A DNA stretch of 64,000 nt from Vibrio palustris (lineage in GTDB: Bacteria > Pseudomonadota > Gammaproteobacteria > Enterobacterales > Vibrionaceae), in contig NZ_AP024888.1 of assembly GCF_024346995.1 (NCBI RefSeq), forward strand, positions 186,001-250,000. Direction: 5' to 3'. Numbering within the stretch: the first letter of the stretch is position 1; each line of letters opens with the position of its first letter. The position numbers and the translations under genes are program-made. This document shows, piece by piece, positions 9,863 through 20,149 of the stretch. Under the pieces are notes generated by a model, which was not told the origin of the DNA, searched no databases, and saw nothing but the letters and a program-made list of their open reading frames with translations.

Positions 9863-10106
9863 TCTTACGCATCCCGTTAAGGTCTAGAAATGGAATGCGG
9901 CGCATTGTAATGATTTTTAGAAAAGAAACGAAGGACTGATTTGTTTAGCTAAAGGTGAACGAACAGCCTGGTATGGGGCCTCGCTATCATAAACGGTGTT
10001 ACTTGGTTGAATTTACGCCAATATTACCTATCTTGATGCGATGCTAACTTAACCACGTCACCTATCGTCTATGTTGAGTAGTATCAGGCAAGCTGGGAGG
10101 CGGTTT

Positions 10107-13100
10107 ATGAATCAAGCATTAAAAAATAAGGGCTTTATCGCCTATCTATTGGTGGTGTTCGCCAACATATTTGTCGATTTTGGTCATAAAGTCATTCTGC
10201 AAAATACGATTTTCAAGAGCGTCTCGGGCAGTGAGCAAGTACTGTTGACGGTATTGGTCAATGGCTTGATGTTATTACCGTTTGCGTTGGTTTTGATGCC
10301 AGCAGGATTCGCCTGCGACCGTTATCCCAAAAGACGCATCATGCGTATCAGCGCACTAGCGGCGCTGATCGTCACCTTACTCGTTACCTATAGCTATTAT
10401 ACGGGGCATTTCTATCTCGCCTTAGGGCTAACAGTCTTGTTATCGGTGCAAAGTGCATTCTACTCGCCCGCTAAATATGGTTACATTCGTGAGTGGTTTG
10501 GTAATGAAAATTTAGGGGTAGGCAATGGCTGGGTATTAGCCGTATCGATGTTGGCATTACTCATGGGGAGTGCGGTATGTTCATGGCTCTTTGCTGGGTT
10601 ATTACCGATAAGCCCAGTTCAGTCATCAGGTTGGGTTTTAGAGCATGTGGCCAGTATTGGGTGGTTGCTGGTTATGGTGGCATTGTTTGAGTGTTATTAT
10701 ACGCTGCGCTTGCCGAAAGAGTCGTCGAATGTAGTATCTACGCCTGCGCTTACTTGGGCGGGACACGCTGATGAGCAAGGTTTTGTTTTACAAATTGTTC
10801 GTATCATTCGCCATAAAACCTTATGGCAATCGGTGTTAGGCATTAGCAGTGTCTTATTTCTTACCACCGTATTGATCTCCGTTTTTCCCATTTATGCCAA
10901 AACGCAGTTAACTAGCATTCATAATGCAACGATTCAGGGCATCTTGGCGATGTTCGCCGTTGGCGTTAGCTTGGGAGGAATTTTTGCTGCTAGGCATTCC
11001 ATACGCCATATTAATTTGTCACTGATCCCCTCAGGCGCCATCCTAGTGTGTATAAGTATGGCGACACTGACACACGTGACTATGGCTGTTCTGCTCGCTG
11101 TGCTGTTTGTTGTCATTGGCTTTGGCTGCGCGATGATGGTGGTGCCATTGCACGCACGTCTGCAATTTCAAGCTAAACGTAAAGAGTTAGGGCGAGTACT
11201 GGCTAGCCAAAATATGCTTCAAGCGCTAGTGATTAGCGCTGCACTTGCTCTTACATATGGCTTTGTAACGGTTGGCTTACACAGTACGTATTTAGTGTGG
11301 GGAGCGCTCGTCCTGAGTCTGATCATGGCATTGACGGCGGTTATTTGCTTACCCCAAGCATTAGTACGCGGAGTGTTAACGCGTCTTATTGGTCATAAAT
11401 ATCGCTTGAAAGTACTAGGGTTCGAACATTTTCCTCAATCTGAACAAGGCGTTCTATTACTAGGCAACCATATCAGCTGGCTTGATTGGGCGCTGATTCA
11501 TATGGCAAGCCCTCATCATGTACATTTTGTCATGGCTCAAGATCTTTATGAGCGTTGGTATTTCAAATGGATTTGTCAGCGGTTTGGGGTGATACCGATT
11601 TCGGCGGGACACAGCCAAACTGCATTGCAGCGTGTTACCGAGCTACTTAATGCGGGTAAAACCGTTTGTCTATTTCCCGAAGGTCGCATTAGTCATTTAG
11701 GTCAACTAGGTGAGTTTAAACAAGGGTTTGAGTTAGCATGTGAAGGTGCTAATGGCGTCATTATTCCATTTTATCTGCGTGGTATGTGGGGGAGTGCCTT
11801 TTCTCGCTCGACCAAGAAGCTCGACAAAGTACGTCATAAAGGCATTAAACGCGATATTACCGTCGCGTTTGGTGAACCGATGGACATTCACTCTAGCGCG
11901 AGCGAAGTGAAGCAAAAAGTCTTCGAAATGTCGGTGGCAAGTTGGGAGAACTATGCCGATACGCTTGAGACACTATCACATACTTGGATCGCCACGGCGA
12001 AATCGCGTCCGAGCAAATGGGCGATTGTCGACAGTACCGGTAAACCGATGTCTCATATGCGCTGTTTAATCGGCAGCTTATTGATGAAGCAACACATTGC
12101 ATCACTCCCTGGTCAAGCTTTAGGTTTGATGGTGCCGACCTCTAGCGCGGGCTTACTCGCCAATTTGGCGACGTTAATGGCAGGTAAAACGGTTGTTAAT
12201 ATTAACTACACCGCGTCTATTGATGCGATTGTTTCGGCTAAGCAGCGTGCGGAACTGAGCAGCGTGGTGACATCGCGCAAATTTATCGAAAAGTTGCAAC
12301 AGAAAGGCATTGATTGTGAGACGATTTTGGACGGCTGCACTGTGGTGTACCTCGAAGATATCATGGGAAATATGAGTCAGTTACGGCAATGGTTGACCAC
12401 TTTGGCTGTGTATGGACTCCCCGCGTCTTGGCTGACCGCGTTGTATTGCCAGAAGCGAGCGTTGACCGATACCGCAGCGATTCTCTTTTCGTCAGGAAGT
12501 GAAGGGGAACCGAAAGGCGTGATGTTGAGTCATCGCAACATCATGGCCAATTTACGGCAAGTCGCGGATGTATTAAACGTACGTGAGGATGACCGAATTA
12601 TGGCCACCTTACCTCTTTTTCACGCGTTTGGTTTGACTGTGACCGGGATGTTACCGCTGATGGAGGGGATTCCGGTTATTTGCCATCCGGACCCGACAGA
12701 TGGCGCCAATATTGCTAAAGCTGTCGCTAAACATCAAGCCACCTTAATGTGTGCTACCTCGACGTTTTTGCGTATGTATCAACGGAACCGTCGAATTAAA
12801 CCAATGATGTTTAAATCATTACGTGCGGTGGTCTCTGGCGCGGAAAAGCTTGATCCTGATGTGAAAAGCGCCTTTCAAGAAACCTTTATGGTGCCGGTAT
12901 TAGAGGGCTATGGCACGACAGAAACCACTCCGGTCGCCAGTGTCAATTTGCCGGGACATTTAATTCGTGAGCAAGCTTATATTCAAGAAGCGGCTCGTGA
13001 GGGCACCGTGGGGTTGGCATTGCCAGGAACAACATTTCGTATTGTCGACCCGGTGAGTTACGAATCACTATCTGTGGGGGAAGATGGCATGATCATGATA

Positions 13101-13565
13101 GGTGGTGCGCAGATCATGCAAGGATATTTAAAAGATAGTGAGAAAACCGCTGAGGTTATTGTCGAGCTCGACGGTAAGCGGTGGTATAAAACCGGCGATA
13201 AAGGACACTTGGATGAAGATGGTTATTTAACTATTGTCGACCGCTATTCTCGTTTCGCTAAACTCGCGGGCGAAATGGTGAGCTTAAGTGCGGTGGAGCA
13301 CGCCATCAAATCGATGCTCAACGATAGCGACCTGAATCTTGTTGCCGTCAATTTGCCGGACGAGAAAAAAGGCGAGCAGATTATTGTGCTCACGGAAAGC
13401 ACGATGCCTGAAAGTGAGATGAAACAGACATTATCGCAGCAAGGGATGGATAGTCTGATGCAACCGAGTCGTATTTTTCATGTGGATAGCGTACCGGTGT
13501 TAGGCACAGGTAAGATGGATTTTGCAGGCGCCAAAGCATTAGCGAAGGAAAAGCTCTCAGCATAA
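10107..13565 (+). CDS. LplT-Aas fusion: lysophospholipid flippase, acyltransferase, acyl-ACP synthetase
   Basis: One polypeptide of about 1152 residues carries three enzymes. Residues 1-410 are an MFS permease like LplT. About 430-620 is a PlsC-type acyltransferase with NH-x4-D (GNHISWLD, near 455) and FPEGR (near 524). About 660-1150 is an AMP-forming synthetase with FSSGSEGEPKG (near 794), YGTTETTP, YKTGDKGHLDEDGY and the C-terminal GTGKMDF lysine. In E. coli LplT and Aas are separate neighbours that import and re-acylate 2-acyl-lysophosphatidylethanolamine; here transport and re-acylation are physically joined. I chose ATG 10107 because GGGAGG lies six bases upstream; ATG 10071 would add 12 residues without such a site. 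Confidence 0.9.
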   Translation: MNQALKNKGFIAYLLVVFANIFVDFGHKVILQNTIFKSVSGSEQVLLTVLVNGLMLLPFALVLMPAGFACDRYPKRRIMRISALAALIVTLLVTYSYYTGHFYLALGLTVLLSVQSAFYSPAKYGYIREWFGNENLGVGNGWVLAVSMLALLMGSAVCSWLFAGLLPISPVQSSGWVLEHVASIGWLLVMVALFECYYTLRLPKESSNVVSTPALTWAGHADEQGFVLQIVRIIRHKTLWQSVLGISSVLFLTTVLISVFPIYAKTQLTSIHNATIQGILAMFAVGVSLGGIFAARHSIRHINLSLIPSGAILVCISMATLTHVTMAVLLAVLFVVIGFGCAMMVVPLHARLQFQAKRKELGRVLASQNMLQALVISAALALTYGFVTVGLHSTYLVWGALVLSLIMALTAVICLPQALVRGVLTRLIGHKYRLKVLGFEHFPQSEQGVLLLGNHISWLDWALIHMASPHHVHFVMAQDLYERWYFKWICQRFGVIPISAGHSQTALQRVTELLNAGKTVCLFPEGRISHLGQLGEFKQGFELACEGANGVIIPFYLRGMWGSAFSRSTKKLDKVRHKGIKRDITVAFGEPMDIHSSASEVKQKVFEMSVASWENYADTLETLSHTWIATAKSRPSKWAIVDSTGKPMSHMRCLIGSLLMKQHIASLPGQALGLMVPTSSAGLLANLATLMAGKTVVNINYTASIDAIVSAKQRAELSSVVTSRKFIEKLQQKGIDCETILDGCTVVYLEDIMGNMSQLRQWLTTLAVYGLPASWLTALYCQKRALTDTAAILFSSGSEGEPKGVMLSHRNIMANLRQVADVLNVREDDRIMATLPLFHAFGLTVTGMLPLMEGIPVICHPDPTDGANIAKAVAKHQATLMCATSTFLRMYQRNRRIKPMMFKSLRAVVSGAEKLDPDVKSAFQETFMVPVLEGYGTTETTPVASVNLPGHLIREQAYIQEAAREGTVGLALPGTTFRIVDPVSYESLSVGEDGMIMIGGAQIMQGYLKDSEKTAEVIVELDGKRWYKTGDKGHLDEDGYLTIVDRYSRFAKLAGEMVSLSAVEHAIKSMLNDSDLNLVAVNLPDEKKGEQIIVLTESTMPESEMKQTLSQQGMDSLMQPSRIFHVDSVPVLGTGKMDFAGAKALAKEKLSA

Positions 13566-13590
13566 ACGCAGGGCGGTGCAATGATAAACC

Positions 13591-13624
13591 AAAAAGAGAC
13601 GCCCACAGAGGCGTCTCTTTTTTT
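13591..13624 (+). terminator. Terminator of the LplT-Aas fusion gene
   Basis: 13-bp perfect stem AAAAAGAGACGCC / GGCGTCTCTTTTT with loop CACAGA and further Ts. Confidence 0.9.
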
Positions 13625-13677
13625 AGCGTGATTTATGTCTGTACACGCTCCACTGTATGGTAAAACGTGCAAAGTGC

Positions 13678-13944
13678 TTAGAGTACACAGTGCTTGGCGT
13701 ACGAGGTCGCTTCGTTGACTGTCCATTCACCCTTAGGTTTACTTTTCATGCTGCTACACCAGGTTTTGCTACCGACTTCATTACCCATTAAGCAATGCTT
13801 GGCGTAACTCATAGCATTATCACTACTCCACTGAGTTTTTGGTGTGTCTTCCATGTGTGAACACCATGCTTTAGAGCCAACATCATCGCCACAAGCAGAT
13901 AGAGCCAGTGTGGTTAATAGTAAAAAAGCGATACGTTTTATCAT
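13678..13944 (-). CDS. DUF3012 lipoprotein with two tandem DUF3012 units
   Basis: Small lipoprotein of about 88 residues. The signal MIKRIAFLLLTTLALSAC ends in lipobox LSAC. The mature part is two copies of the DUF3012 unit: VGSKAWCSHMEDTPKTQWSS followed by NAMSYAKHC, and VGSKTWCSSMKSKPKGEWTV followed by EATSYAKHC. Each unit has two conserved cysteines, probably forming a disulfide. Most DUF3012 proteins I know of have a single unit, so this is an internal duplication. ATG 13944 is preferred because TGGA lies seven bases upstream; an in-frame ATG at 13956 is the alternative. Function is unknown. Confidence 0.8.
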   Translation of the reverse strand: MIKRIAFLLLTTLALSACGDDVGSKAWCSHMEDTPKTQWSSDNAMSYAKHCLMGNEVGSKTWCSSMKSKPKGEWTVNEATSYAKHCVL

Positions 13945-14151
13945 TGTTATATCCATTTATGGGGTCATCGTCATTATAAGTGTAGCGTGACAAAAGTCGA
14001 GATTGTTAGCGCCGCGAAAAATCCTATGCGTCTTCTTGCCTAGTTCAGTGATCCCACTCACCAATTACTGGTCGTAATATCGTAATCGACCGATCAGATT
14101 CACATTCTTTTTGGAGAGGCGATGCAAAATTTTTTGGTTGTATTTATTATC

Positions 14152-14169
14152 CATCGAAACGTTTCGATG
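14152..14169 (+). promoter_or_regulatory. RbsR operator
   Basis: The 18-base palindrome CATCGAAACGTTTCGATG is centred 62 bases upstream of rbsD. It matches the LacI-family RbsR operator of E. coli (core CGAAACGTTTCG). The regulator gene is the last gene of this operon, so the operon should be auto-repressed and released by ribose. Confidence 0.85.
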
Positions 14170-14222
14170 ACGATAGTTTGTCGATAAAAATGATCAGTAC
14201 AAAAGAGAACACAGGCCTAGTT

Positions 14223-14642
14223 ATGAAAAAATCACCATTGTTAAATGCTCCTTTGTCGAACTTAGTGGCGTCTTTGGGCCACACCGATGAATATACGGTG
14301 TGTGATGCGGGATTGCCTATTCCTAGCGGTGTGCAGCGCATCGATTTAGCACTAAAAGCAGGCATTCCTTCTTTTATTGATACTGTGCAAACACTACTCA
14401 CTGAGTCACAGGTTGAGAGTGTGATCGTTGCAAAAGAATTGCCAGAAAAGAACCCAGAGCTACATCAAGCATTATTAGCACTACTGGAACAAGAAAGCCA
14501 AAGTCATGCTCAACCCATTACCGTAGAGTATATTTCTCATGAGGCGTTTAAGACGCAAACGCAACAGAGTAAAGCCGTTGTACGTACCGGAGAGTGTTCT
14601 TCCTATGCCAACATTATTTTGCGTGCTGGCGTGACGTTTTAA
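14223..14642 (+). CDS. rbsD: D-ribose pyranase RbsD
   Basis: Interconverts beta-pyran and beta-furan forms of D-ribose so that RbsK can phosphorylate it. Starting at ATG 14223 (MKKSPLLN) gives 139 residues, the same length as the E. coli enzyme; an upstream ATG at 14178 would add an unsupported 15-residue extension lying partly next to the operator. The catalytic-histidine segment LGHTDEYTVCDAGLPIP and the C-terminal VVRTGECSSYANIILRAGVTF are nearly identical to E. coli. First gene of rbsDACBKR. A small hairpin (ATGTCG / CGACAT) lies between it and rbsA. Confidence 0.95.
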   Translation: MKKSPLLNAPLSNLVASLGHTDEYTVCDAGLPIPSGVQRIDLALKAGIPSFIDTVQTLLTESQVESVIVAKELPEKNPELHQALLALLEQESQSHAQPITVEYISHEAFKTQTQQSKAVVRTGECSSYANIILRAGVTF

Positions 14643-14697
14643 TTCTGAGTCCAATGTCGGTTGTACGACATATCTATAACAACAATGAGGACAGATG

Positions 14698-16236
14698 ATG
14701 AGTCAGCCAATTTTATCCTTAACTGAAATAGAAAAAGGTTTCCCAGGGGTCAAAGCGCTCGATAAAGCGAGTTTGAATGTTTACTCCGGCCGCGTTATGG
14801 CCTTGATGGGAGAAAACGGCGCGGGTAAATCCACACTGATGAAAGTACTTACTGGGATTTATAAAAAAGATGCCGGCAGTATTGAATATCAAGGTATGCC
14901 TGTCCAGTTCAAAGGTCCGCGGGAATCCCAGCATGCTGGAATTAGTATCATCCATCAAGAGCTCAACTTAATTCCTGAATTGAGCATTGCGGAAAACATC
15001 TTCTTAGGTAGAGAAATTGTCTCTCCGATGGGGCGGATTCTCTGGAAAGAGATGTATCAGCAAGCGAATGCGTTATTGAAGCGTTTAAATGTCAAACACT
15101 CGGCACAGACTCCGCTTGGTGATTTGAGTTTGGGCGAGCAACAAATGGTGGAAATCGCCAAAGCGCTGTCTTTTGAATCGAAAGTTATCATTATGGACGA
15201 GCCAACCGATGCGTTAACCGACACTGAAACGGACTCGTTATTCGCAGTGATTCGTGAATTGCGTGAGCAAGGCTGTGGCATTGTGTATATCTCTCATCGT
15301 TTAAAAGAGATTTTCGATATCTGTGATGACATTACCATTTTGCGTGACGGTCAATTTATTAAGGAATACGAAGTTGCCGATACCCATGAAGATCATTTGA
15401 TTGAATTGATGGTAGGTCGTCGATTAGAGGAGCAATATCCACGTCTCGCATCTTCTAGTGACGACGTATGTCTAGAAGTCAAAGGATTAAGCGGTGATGG
15501 CATAGAGAATATCGATTTGACTCTACACAAAGGTGAAATCCTCGGTGTATCAGGGTTAATGGGGGCGGGTCGCAGTGAATTAATGAAAATGATTTACGGG
15601 GCGTTACCACATTCGCAAGGGGAAATTTGGCTAGACGGTAAAGCGTTACAGATTCATTCGCCGCAAGACGGTTTACGGGCGGGTATCGCGTATATCTCTG
15701 AAGATCGTAAAGGCGATGGTTTAGTGCTTGGACTGTCAGTGAAAGACAATATGAGCTTGTGTGCCTTGCCTCATTTTAGCCGTGGACTGCATATTCAACA
15801 GTCACAAGAACGTTTAGCGGTCGATGACTTTATCAACCTATTTAATATCAAAACGCCGAAGCGCGAACAGATCATTGGCCATTTATCCGGTGGTAATCAA
15901 CAAAAAGTGGCGATTGCGAAAGGATTAATGACACGCCCGAAAGTACTGATTCTCGATGAGCCTACTCGCGGCGTGGATGTCGGCGCAAAAAAAGAGATTT
16001 ATCAATTAATTAACGAATTTAAATCTGAAGGTATGAGCATTATTTTGGTGTCCTCTGAGATGCCAGAAGTACTGGGTATGAGCGATCGCATTTTAGTAAT
16101 GCACGAAGGCCGTATCAGCGGCGAATTCAGTAGCGAAGACGCCAATCAAGAAAGTCTAATGGCCAGTGCCGTTGGCAAAAATAACAAAATATCCCCTAAG
16201 TCACTGCAAAAGTCTGTAAATGAGGAGCCAGCATGA
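14698..16236 (+). CDS. rbsA: Ribose ABC transporter ATP-binding protein RbsA
   Basis: Tandem ABC ATPase energising ribose import. The first cassette has Walker A GENGAGKS (38-45), signature LSLGEQQM and Walker [14 protein letters not shown]. The second has the usual degenerate P-loop GLMGAGRSE (Lys replaced by Arg), signature LSGGNQQKV and [13 protein letters not shown]. About 512 residues, normal for the family. Two adjacent ATGs (14695, 14698) are possible; the second gives the better seven-base spacing to GAGG. Its stop overlaps the rbsC start (ATGA), so the two are translationally coupled. Confidence 0.95.
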   Translation: MSQPILSLTEIEKGFPGVKALDKASLNVYSGRVMALMGENGAGKSTLMKVLTGIYKKDAGSIEYQGMPVQFKGPRESQHAGISIIHQELNLIPELSIAENIFLGREIVSPMGRILWKEMYQQANALLKRLNVKHSAQTPLGDLSLGEQQMVEIAKALSFESKVIIMDEPTDALTDTETDSLFAVIRELREQGCGIVYISHRLKEIFDICDDITILRDGQFIKEYEVADTHEDHLIELMVGRRLEEQYPRLASSSDDVCLEVKGLSGDGIENIDLTLHKGEILGVSGLMGAGRSELMKMIYGALPHSQGEIWLDGKALQIHSPQDGLRAGIAYISEDRKGDGLVLGLSVKDNMSLCALPHFSRGLHIQQSQERLAVDDFINLFNIKTPKREQIIGHLSGGNQQKVAIAKGLMTRPKVLILDEPTRGVDVGAKKEIYQLINEFKSEGMSIILVSSEMPEVLGMSDRILVMHEGRISGEFSSEDANQESLMASAVGKNNKISPKSLQKSVNEEPA

Positions 16237-17216
16237 GTACTGAAACTGCTAAACAACCCCAACAACAACCAGAGAAAAAATGGTTGAGTAAAGAGCGTCT
16301 TATTGAACAGAAGTCACTCATTGCATTGATTTTTTTAATTACAGTGGTGTCAATTCTTAACCCACACTTCTTTACTTTTGGTAACTTGATGAACATTCTG
16401 CGCCAAACGTCAGTGAACGCCATCATGGCGGTTGGCATGACATTGGTGATTTTAACTGCGGGGATTGATTTGAGTGTCGGGTCAGTATTGGCGTTATCCG
16501 GCGCGTTTGCTGCAACCATGATTGGCTTGGAAGTACCAGTGATGATTGCGGTACCTGTCTCTTTACTCGCAGGGGCAGCATTGGGGGCGGTGAGTGGCCT
16601 CATCATTGCAAAAGGTAAAGTACAAGCGTTCATCGCCACCTTGGTCACCATGACGTTATTGCGCGGTGTCACTATGGTGTATACCGACGGCCGACCTATT
16701 TCTACTGGATTTACGGATACAGGCGATGCGTTTGCTTGGTTTGGAACTGGGTATATTTTGGATATTCCCGTACCTGTATGGATCATGGCGATTGTATTTA
16801 CCCTAGCTTGGTATGTCCTCAATCACACCCGTTTTGGCCGTTATGTATATGCCTTAGGTGGCAATGAGTCAGCGACGCGTTTATCCGGGATTAACGTTGA
16901 TCGCGTGAAAATTGGCGTGTATGCCATATGTGGTTTGCTTGCGGCATTGGCTGGCATCATAGTGACGTCACGTTTGTCGTCTGCACAACCGACTGCAGGT
17001 GTTGGTTATGAACTAGACGCCATTGCGGCAGTGGTTCTAGGTGGCACCAGTTTGATGGGCGGTCGCGGTAAAATTATGGGAACCTTGATTGGTGCCTTGA
17101 TTATTGGCTTCTTAAATAATGCGTTGAATTTATTAGATGTATCATCGTATTTCCAAATGATCGCGAAAGCGGTTGTCATTCTGCTAGCTGTACTAGTAGA
17201 CAATAAAAATAAGTAA
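16233..17216 (+). CDS. rbsC: Ribose ABC transporter permease RbsC
   Basis: Inner-membrane permease of the BPD_transp_2 family, 327 residues with 8-10 hydrophobic helices. Motifs [35 protein letters not shown] and [21 protein letters not shown] are characteristic of RbsC. The C-terminal half has the [27 protein letters not shown] signature. A short polar Gln-rich N-terminal tail (about 25 residues) is usual. It overlaps rbsA by four bases and precedes rbsB by 38 bases. Confidence 0.95.
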   Translation: MSTETAKQPQQQPEKKWLSKERLIEQKSLIALIFLITVVSILNPHFFTFGNLMNILRQTSVNAIMAVGMTLVILTAGIDLSVGSVLALSGAFAATMIGLEVPVMIAVPVSLLAGAALGAVSGLIIAKGKVQAFIATLVTMTLLRGVTMVYTDGRPISTGFTDTGDAFAWFGTGYILDIPVPVWIMAIVFTLAWYVLNHTRFGRYVYALGGNESATRLSGINVDRVKIGVYAICGLLAALAGIIVTSRLSSAQPTAGVGYELDAIAAVVLGGTSLMGGRGKIMGTLIGALIIGFLNNALNLLDVSSYFQMIAKAVVILLAVLVDNKNK

Positions 17217-17254
17217 ATAACACTTAGCCTTACCCTACAATAAGGAATCATATT

Positions 17255-18133
17255 ATGAAAAAGCTTGCCACGATTATCTCGACCGTACTATTGGGCTCTA
17301 CTATGTCTGTGTCCGCGCATGCCAAAGACACGATGGCGATTGTTGTTTCGACGCTCAATAATCCTTTCTTTGTTTCGATGAAAGAAGGCGCTGAAGCGAA
17401 AGCTAAAGAGCTGGGTTATAACTTGATTGTATTGGACTCACAAAATGATCCCAGTAAAGAGTTATCGAATGTGGAAGATCTGACCGTCCGCGGCGTCAAA
17501 GCCATTTTAATCAACCCAACGGATTCTGATGCGGTATCTAATGCGATTCGTTTGGCTAATCGTTCCCATATCCCAGTATTAACGCTTGATCGCGGTGCTA
17601 ACCACGGCAAAGTCGTTTCGCACATTGCATCCGATAACGTTGCTGGTGGTGAAATGGCCGGTAAATACATCATGGAAAAAGTGGGTCAAAAAGCCAAAGT
17701 TATCCAGCTAGAAGGTATTGCCGGAACGTCGGCTGCGCGTGAACGTGGGAAAGGATTTATGAACGTGGTTAAGAAAGATCACATGGATCTATTAGCCAGC
17801 CAACCTGCGGATTTTGACCGTACTAAAGGGCTGAATGTGATGGAAAACTTAATGGCCGCTCATCCTGATGTTCAAGCTGTATTTGCGCAAAATGATGAAA
17901 TGGCATTGGGTGCATTGCGTGCAGTACAAGCGTCAGGTAAAAAGGTACTCATTGTCGGTTTTGATGGCACCAAAGATGGGATTGCTGCTGTGAAACGTGG
18001 CAAGCTCGGTGCAACTATTGCTCAGCAGCCAGATTTGATTGGTGCGTTGGGCGTGGAAACCGCAGATAAAGTCTTGAAAGGTCAGTCGGTCGATAAATCG
18101 ATTCCAGTACCTTTAAAAATCATTACTAAGTAA
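17255..18133 (+). CDS. rbsB: Ribose-binding periplasmic protein RbsB
   Basis: Periplasmic solute-binding protein delivering ribose to RbsAC, 292 residues. Cleavable signal peptide ([23 protein letters not shown], cleavage about residue 23). Mature start [24 protein letters not shown], with NPFF and conserved ligand-contact positions in [15 protein letters not shown] and [14 protein letters not shown] as in E. coli RbsB. A good ribosome site (AAGGAATCATATT) precedes the start. A stable stem-loop after the stop may allow it to be made in excess over downstream genes. Confidence 0.95.
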   Translation: MKKLATIISTVLLGSTMSVSAHAKDTMAIVVSTLNNPFFVSMKEGAEAKAKELGYNLIVLDSQNDPSKELSNVEDLTVRGVKAILINPTDSDAVSNAIRLANRSHIPVLTLDRGANHGKVVSHIASDNVAGGEMAGKYIMEKVGQKAKVIQLEGIAGTSAARERGKGFMNVVKKDHMDLLASQPADFDRTKGLNVMENLMAAHPDVQAVFAQNDEMALGALRAVQASGKKVLIVGFDGTKDGIAAVKRGKLGATIAQQPDLIGALGVETADKVLKGQSVDKSIPVPLKIITK

Positions 18134-18141
18134 GAGTGATA

Positions 18142-18168
18142 CGCAGCCCCTAATTGAACGGGGCTGCG
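18142..18168 (+). promoter_or_regulatory. Stem-loop between rbsB and rbsK
   Basis: Nine-bp perfect stem CGCAGCCCC / GGGGCTGCG with loop TAATTGAAC, eight bases after the rbsB stop. No T run follows, so it is not a standard terminator. The likely role is protecting the rbsB mRNA 3' end or causing partial termination, giving more binding protein than kinase. That role is inferred from similar binding-protein operons. Confidence 0.6.
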
Positions 18169-18199
18169 CGATACAATTTCCCAGATAAGGACGTATGTC

Positions 18200-19117
18200 A
18201 TGAGTCAATTAGTTGTACTTGGCAGTGTTAATGCCGATCATGTATTGCAGGTTCCGCGGTTTCCTCGCCCGGGCGAAACTTTACAAGGCCATCATTATCA
18301 AGTGATTGCGGGTGGCAAAGGCGCCAATCAAGCCGTTGCAGCGGCACGTCTTAATGGAGACATTACTTTTATCGCCAGTATTGGTGATGATCCGTTTGGT
18401 CAATCGATGTGCGAGCGTTTTGCACAAGATGGTATGGATGTCGCACACATTGAAGTGCAACAGAACTGTCCGACGGGGATCGCAATGATTCAGGTCTCAG
18501 ACGAAGGTGAAAACACCATTTGTTTATCTGAAGAAGCTAATGCCCATTTAACACAACCGGTCGTCGCTCAGCATTGTCTTGCGATTAAACAAGCTAAATA
18601 TCTATTAATGCAATTAGAAACTCCCTTAGATGGAATTACTTATGCAGCGCAACTGGCGACACAACATGATACGCGTGTGGTATTAAATCCAGCTCCCGCT
18701 AAACCATTAGATGATGAATTACTGGCATGTATCGACATTATCACCCCAAATGAAACCGAAGCAGAAGTGTTGACCGGGATTGCGGTGAACGATGAAGGTT
18801 CTGCACATCGTGCTGCACAAGTATTGCACGATAAAGGCATTCAAACTGTGATGATTACGCTTGGGGCAAAAGGGGTTTGGGTCAGTGAGCGTGGTCACGG
18901 TAAAACGGTACCTGGTTTTTCTGTTGAGGCGCGCGATAGCACTGCGGCCGGTGATACCTTTAACGGCGCATTAGTGACTGGTTTATTGGAAGAAATGGAT
19001 TTAGAATCGGCGATACGCTTTGCCCATGGTGCGGCAGCGCTGTCGGTGACGCGCTTGGGCGCGCAGACCTCAATTCCGACTCGTAGTGAAGTCGTTGAGT
19101 TTTTACAACAGCAGTAA
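18200..19117 (+). CDS. rbsK: Ribokinase RbsK
   Basis: Phosphorylates D-ribose to ribose 5-phosphate with ATP. PfkB-family fold, 305 residues. N-terminal LGSVNADHVLQVPRFPRPGET with GGKGANQAVAAARL (PfkB signature 1), TPNETEAEVLTG, and the C-terminal DSTAAGDTFNGALVTGL holding the catalytic aspartate and anion hole. An AAGGACG ribosome site precedes ATG 18200. It follows the rbsB stem-loop and lies 15 bases before rbsR. Confidence 0.95.
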   Translation: MSQLVVLGSVNADHVLQVPRFPRPGETLQGHHYQVIAGGKGANQAVAAARLNGDITFIASIGDDPFGQSMCERFAQDGMDVAHIEVQQNCPTGIAMIQVSDEGENTICLSEEANAHLTQPVVAQHCLAIKQAKYLLMQLETPLDGITYAAQLATQHDTRVVLNPAPAKPLDDELLACIDIITPNETEAEVLTGIAVNDEGSAHRAAQVLHDKGIQTVMITLGAKGVWVSERGHGKTVPGFSVEARDSTAAGDTFNGALVTGLLEEMDLESAIRFAHGAAALSVTRLGAQTSIPTRSEVVEFLQQQ

Positions 19118-19132
19118 TGAGGAGTCATCATT

Positions 19133-20137
19133 ATGGCGACCATGAAAGACATCGCGAAACAAGCAGGCGTGTCCACCTCCACAGTCAGCCATGTGATTAA
19201 CCAAACGCGTTATGTCAGTGATGATATTGCCGAGCGCGTTAATTTGGCGGCGAAACAACTCAATTATGCGCCATCGGCATTAGCTCGCAGCCTTAAAATG
19301 AACCGCACTAAAACTCTAGGAATGTTGGTGACTACCTCAACCAACCCTTTCTTTGGTGAGGTGGTCAAAGGGGTTGAACGCAGTTGTTATCAGCAGGGAT
19401 ATAATTTAATTTTATGCAACACCGAAGGTGATGAGCAGCGTATGCGAGCTTCCATTGATACGTTATTGCAAAAGCGTGTCGATGGCTTGATGTTGATGTG
19501 TACGACATTAGAGTGTCAGCAAGTGATGGACTTTGAACGCTATCCGGATATCCCCGTTGTCGTGATGGATTGGGGGCCTACCGTTGATGTGAGTGATAAG
19601 ATTTTAGATAACTCATATCAAGGAGGGATGATGGCGACCCAATACTTGATTGATTGTGGACATAAACATATCGGTTGTATCACGGGACCTTTAAGCCAGC
19701 ATCAGGCGCTAAATCGTTTGCAAGGTTATCAGGCCGCTATGCAGCAAGCTGGACTGGTGATCAAAGATGAATGGGTTATCGAAAGTAATTTTGAATGTGA
19801 AGGGGGATACGATGCGATGAATACCTTACTCGCATGCACCTCGCAGCCAACCGCCTTGTTTGCCAGTAACGATATGATGGCAATGGGAGCAATTAACGCC
19901 GCTTCCAAGCACCAGGTGGCCATTCCCGAGACCATTTCTATTATTGGCTACGATGATATCCGCATTGCGGAGTTCATGACGCCTGCATTAACCACGATTC
20001 ATCAGCCTAAATATCGATTGGGTAAAGCCGCCGTCGAAGCGGTATTAGCGCGACTACAGTCGGCAGATGCCAAGCCGCAAATGATCAAACTAGAACCAAC
20101 GCTGGTGGAGCGTCATTCAGTTAAAAGCTTGTGTTAA
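19133..20137 (+). CDS. rbsR: Ribose operon repressor RbsR (LacI family)
   Basis: LacI/GalR-type repressor of 334 residues. The N-terminal helix-turn-helix MATMKDIAKQAGVSTSTVSHVINQTRYV is followed by the hinge helix YAPSALARSLKMN, and then a periplasmic-binding-protein-like ribose-sensing domain (TSTNPFFGEVVKGVE, FASNDMMAMGAI). The HTH closely matches E. coli RbsR, consistent with the palindrome at 14152-14169 being its operator. Last gene of the operon; the convergent LysR gene ends 12 bases downstream. Confidence 0.94.
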   Translation: MATMKDIAKQAGVSTSTVSHVINQTRYVSDDIAERVNLAAKQLNYAPSALARSLKMNRTKTLGMLVTTSTNPFFGEVVKGVERSCYQQGYNLILCNTEGDEQRMRASIDTLLQKRVDGLMLMCTTLECQQVMDFERYPDIPVVVMDWGPTVDVSDKILDNSYQGGMMATQYLIDCGHKHIGCITGPLSQHQALNRLQGYQAAMQQAGLVIKDEWVIESNFECEGGYDAMNTLLACTSQPTALFASNDMMAMGAINAASKHQVAIPETISIIGYDDIRIAEFMTPALTTIHQPKYRLGKAAVEAVLARLQSADAKPQMIKLEPTLVERHSVKSLC

Positions 20138-20149
20138 TGCGAACGTCTA

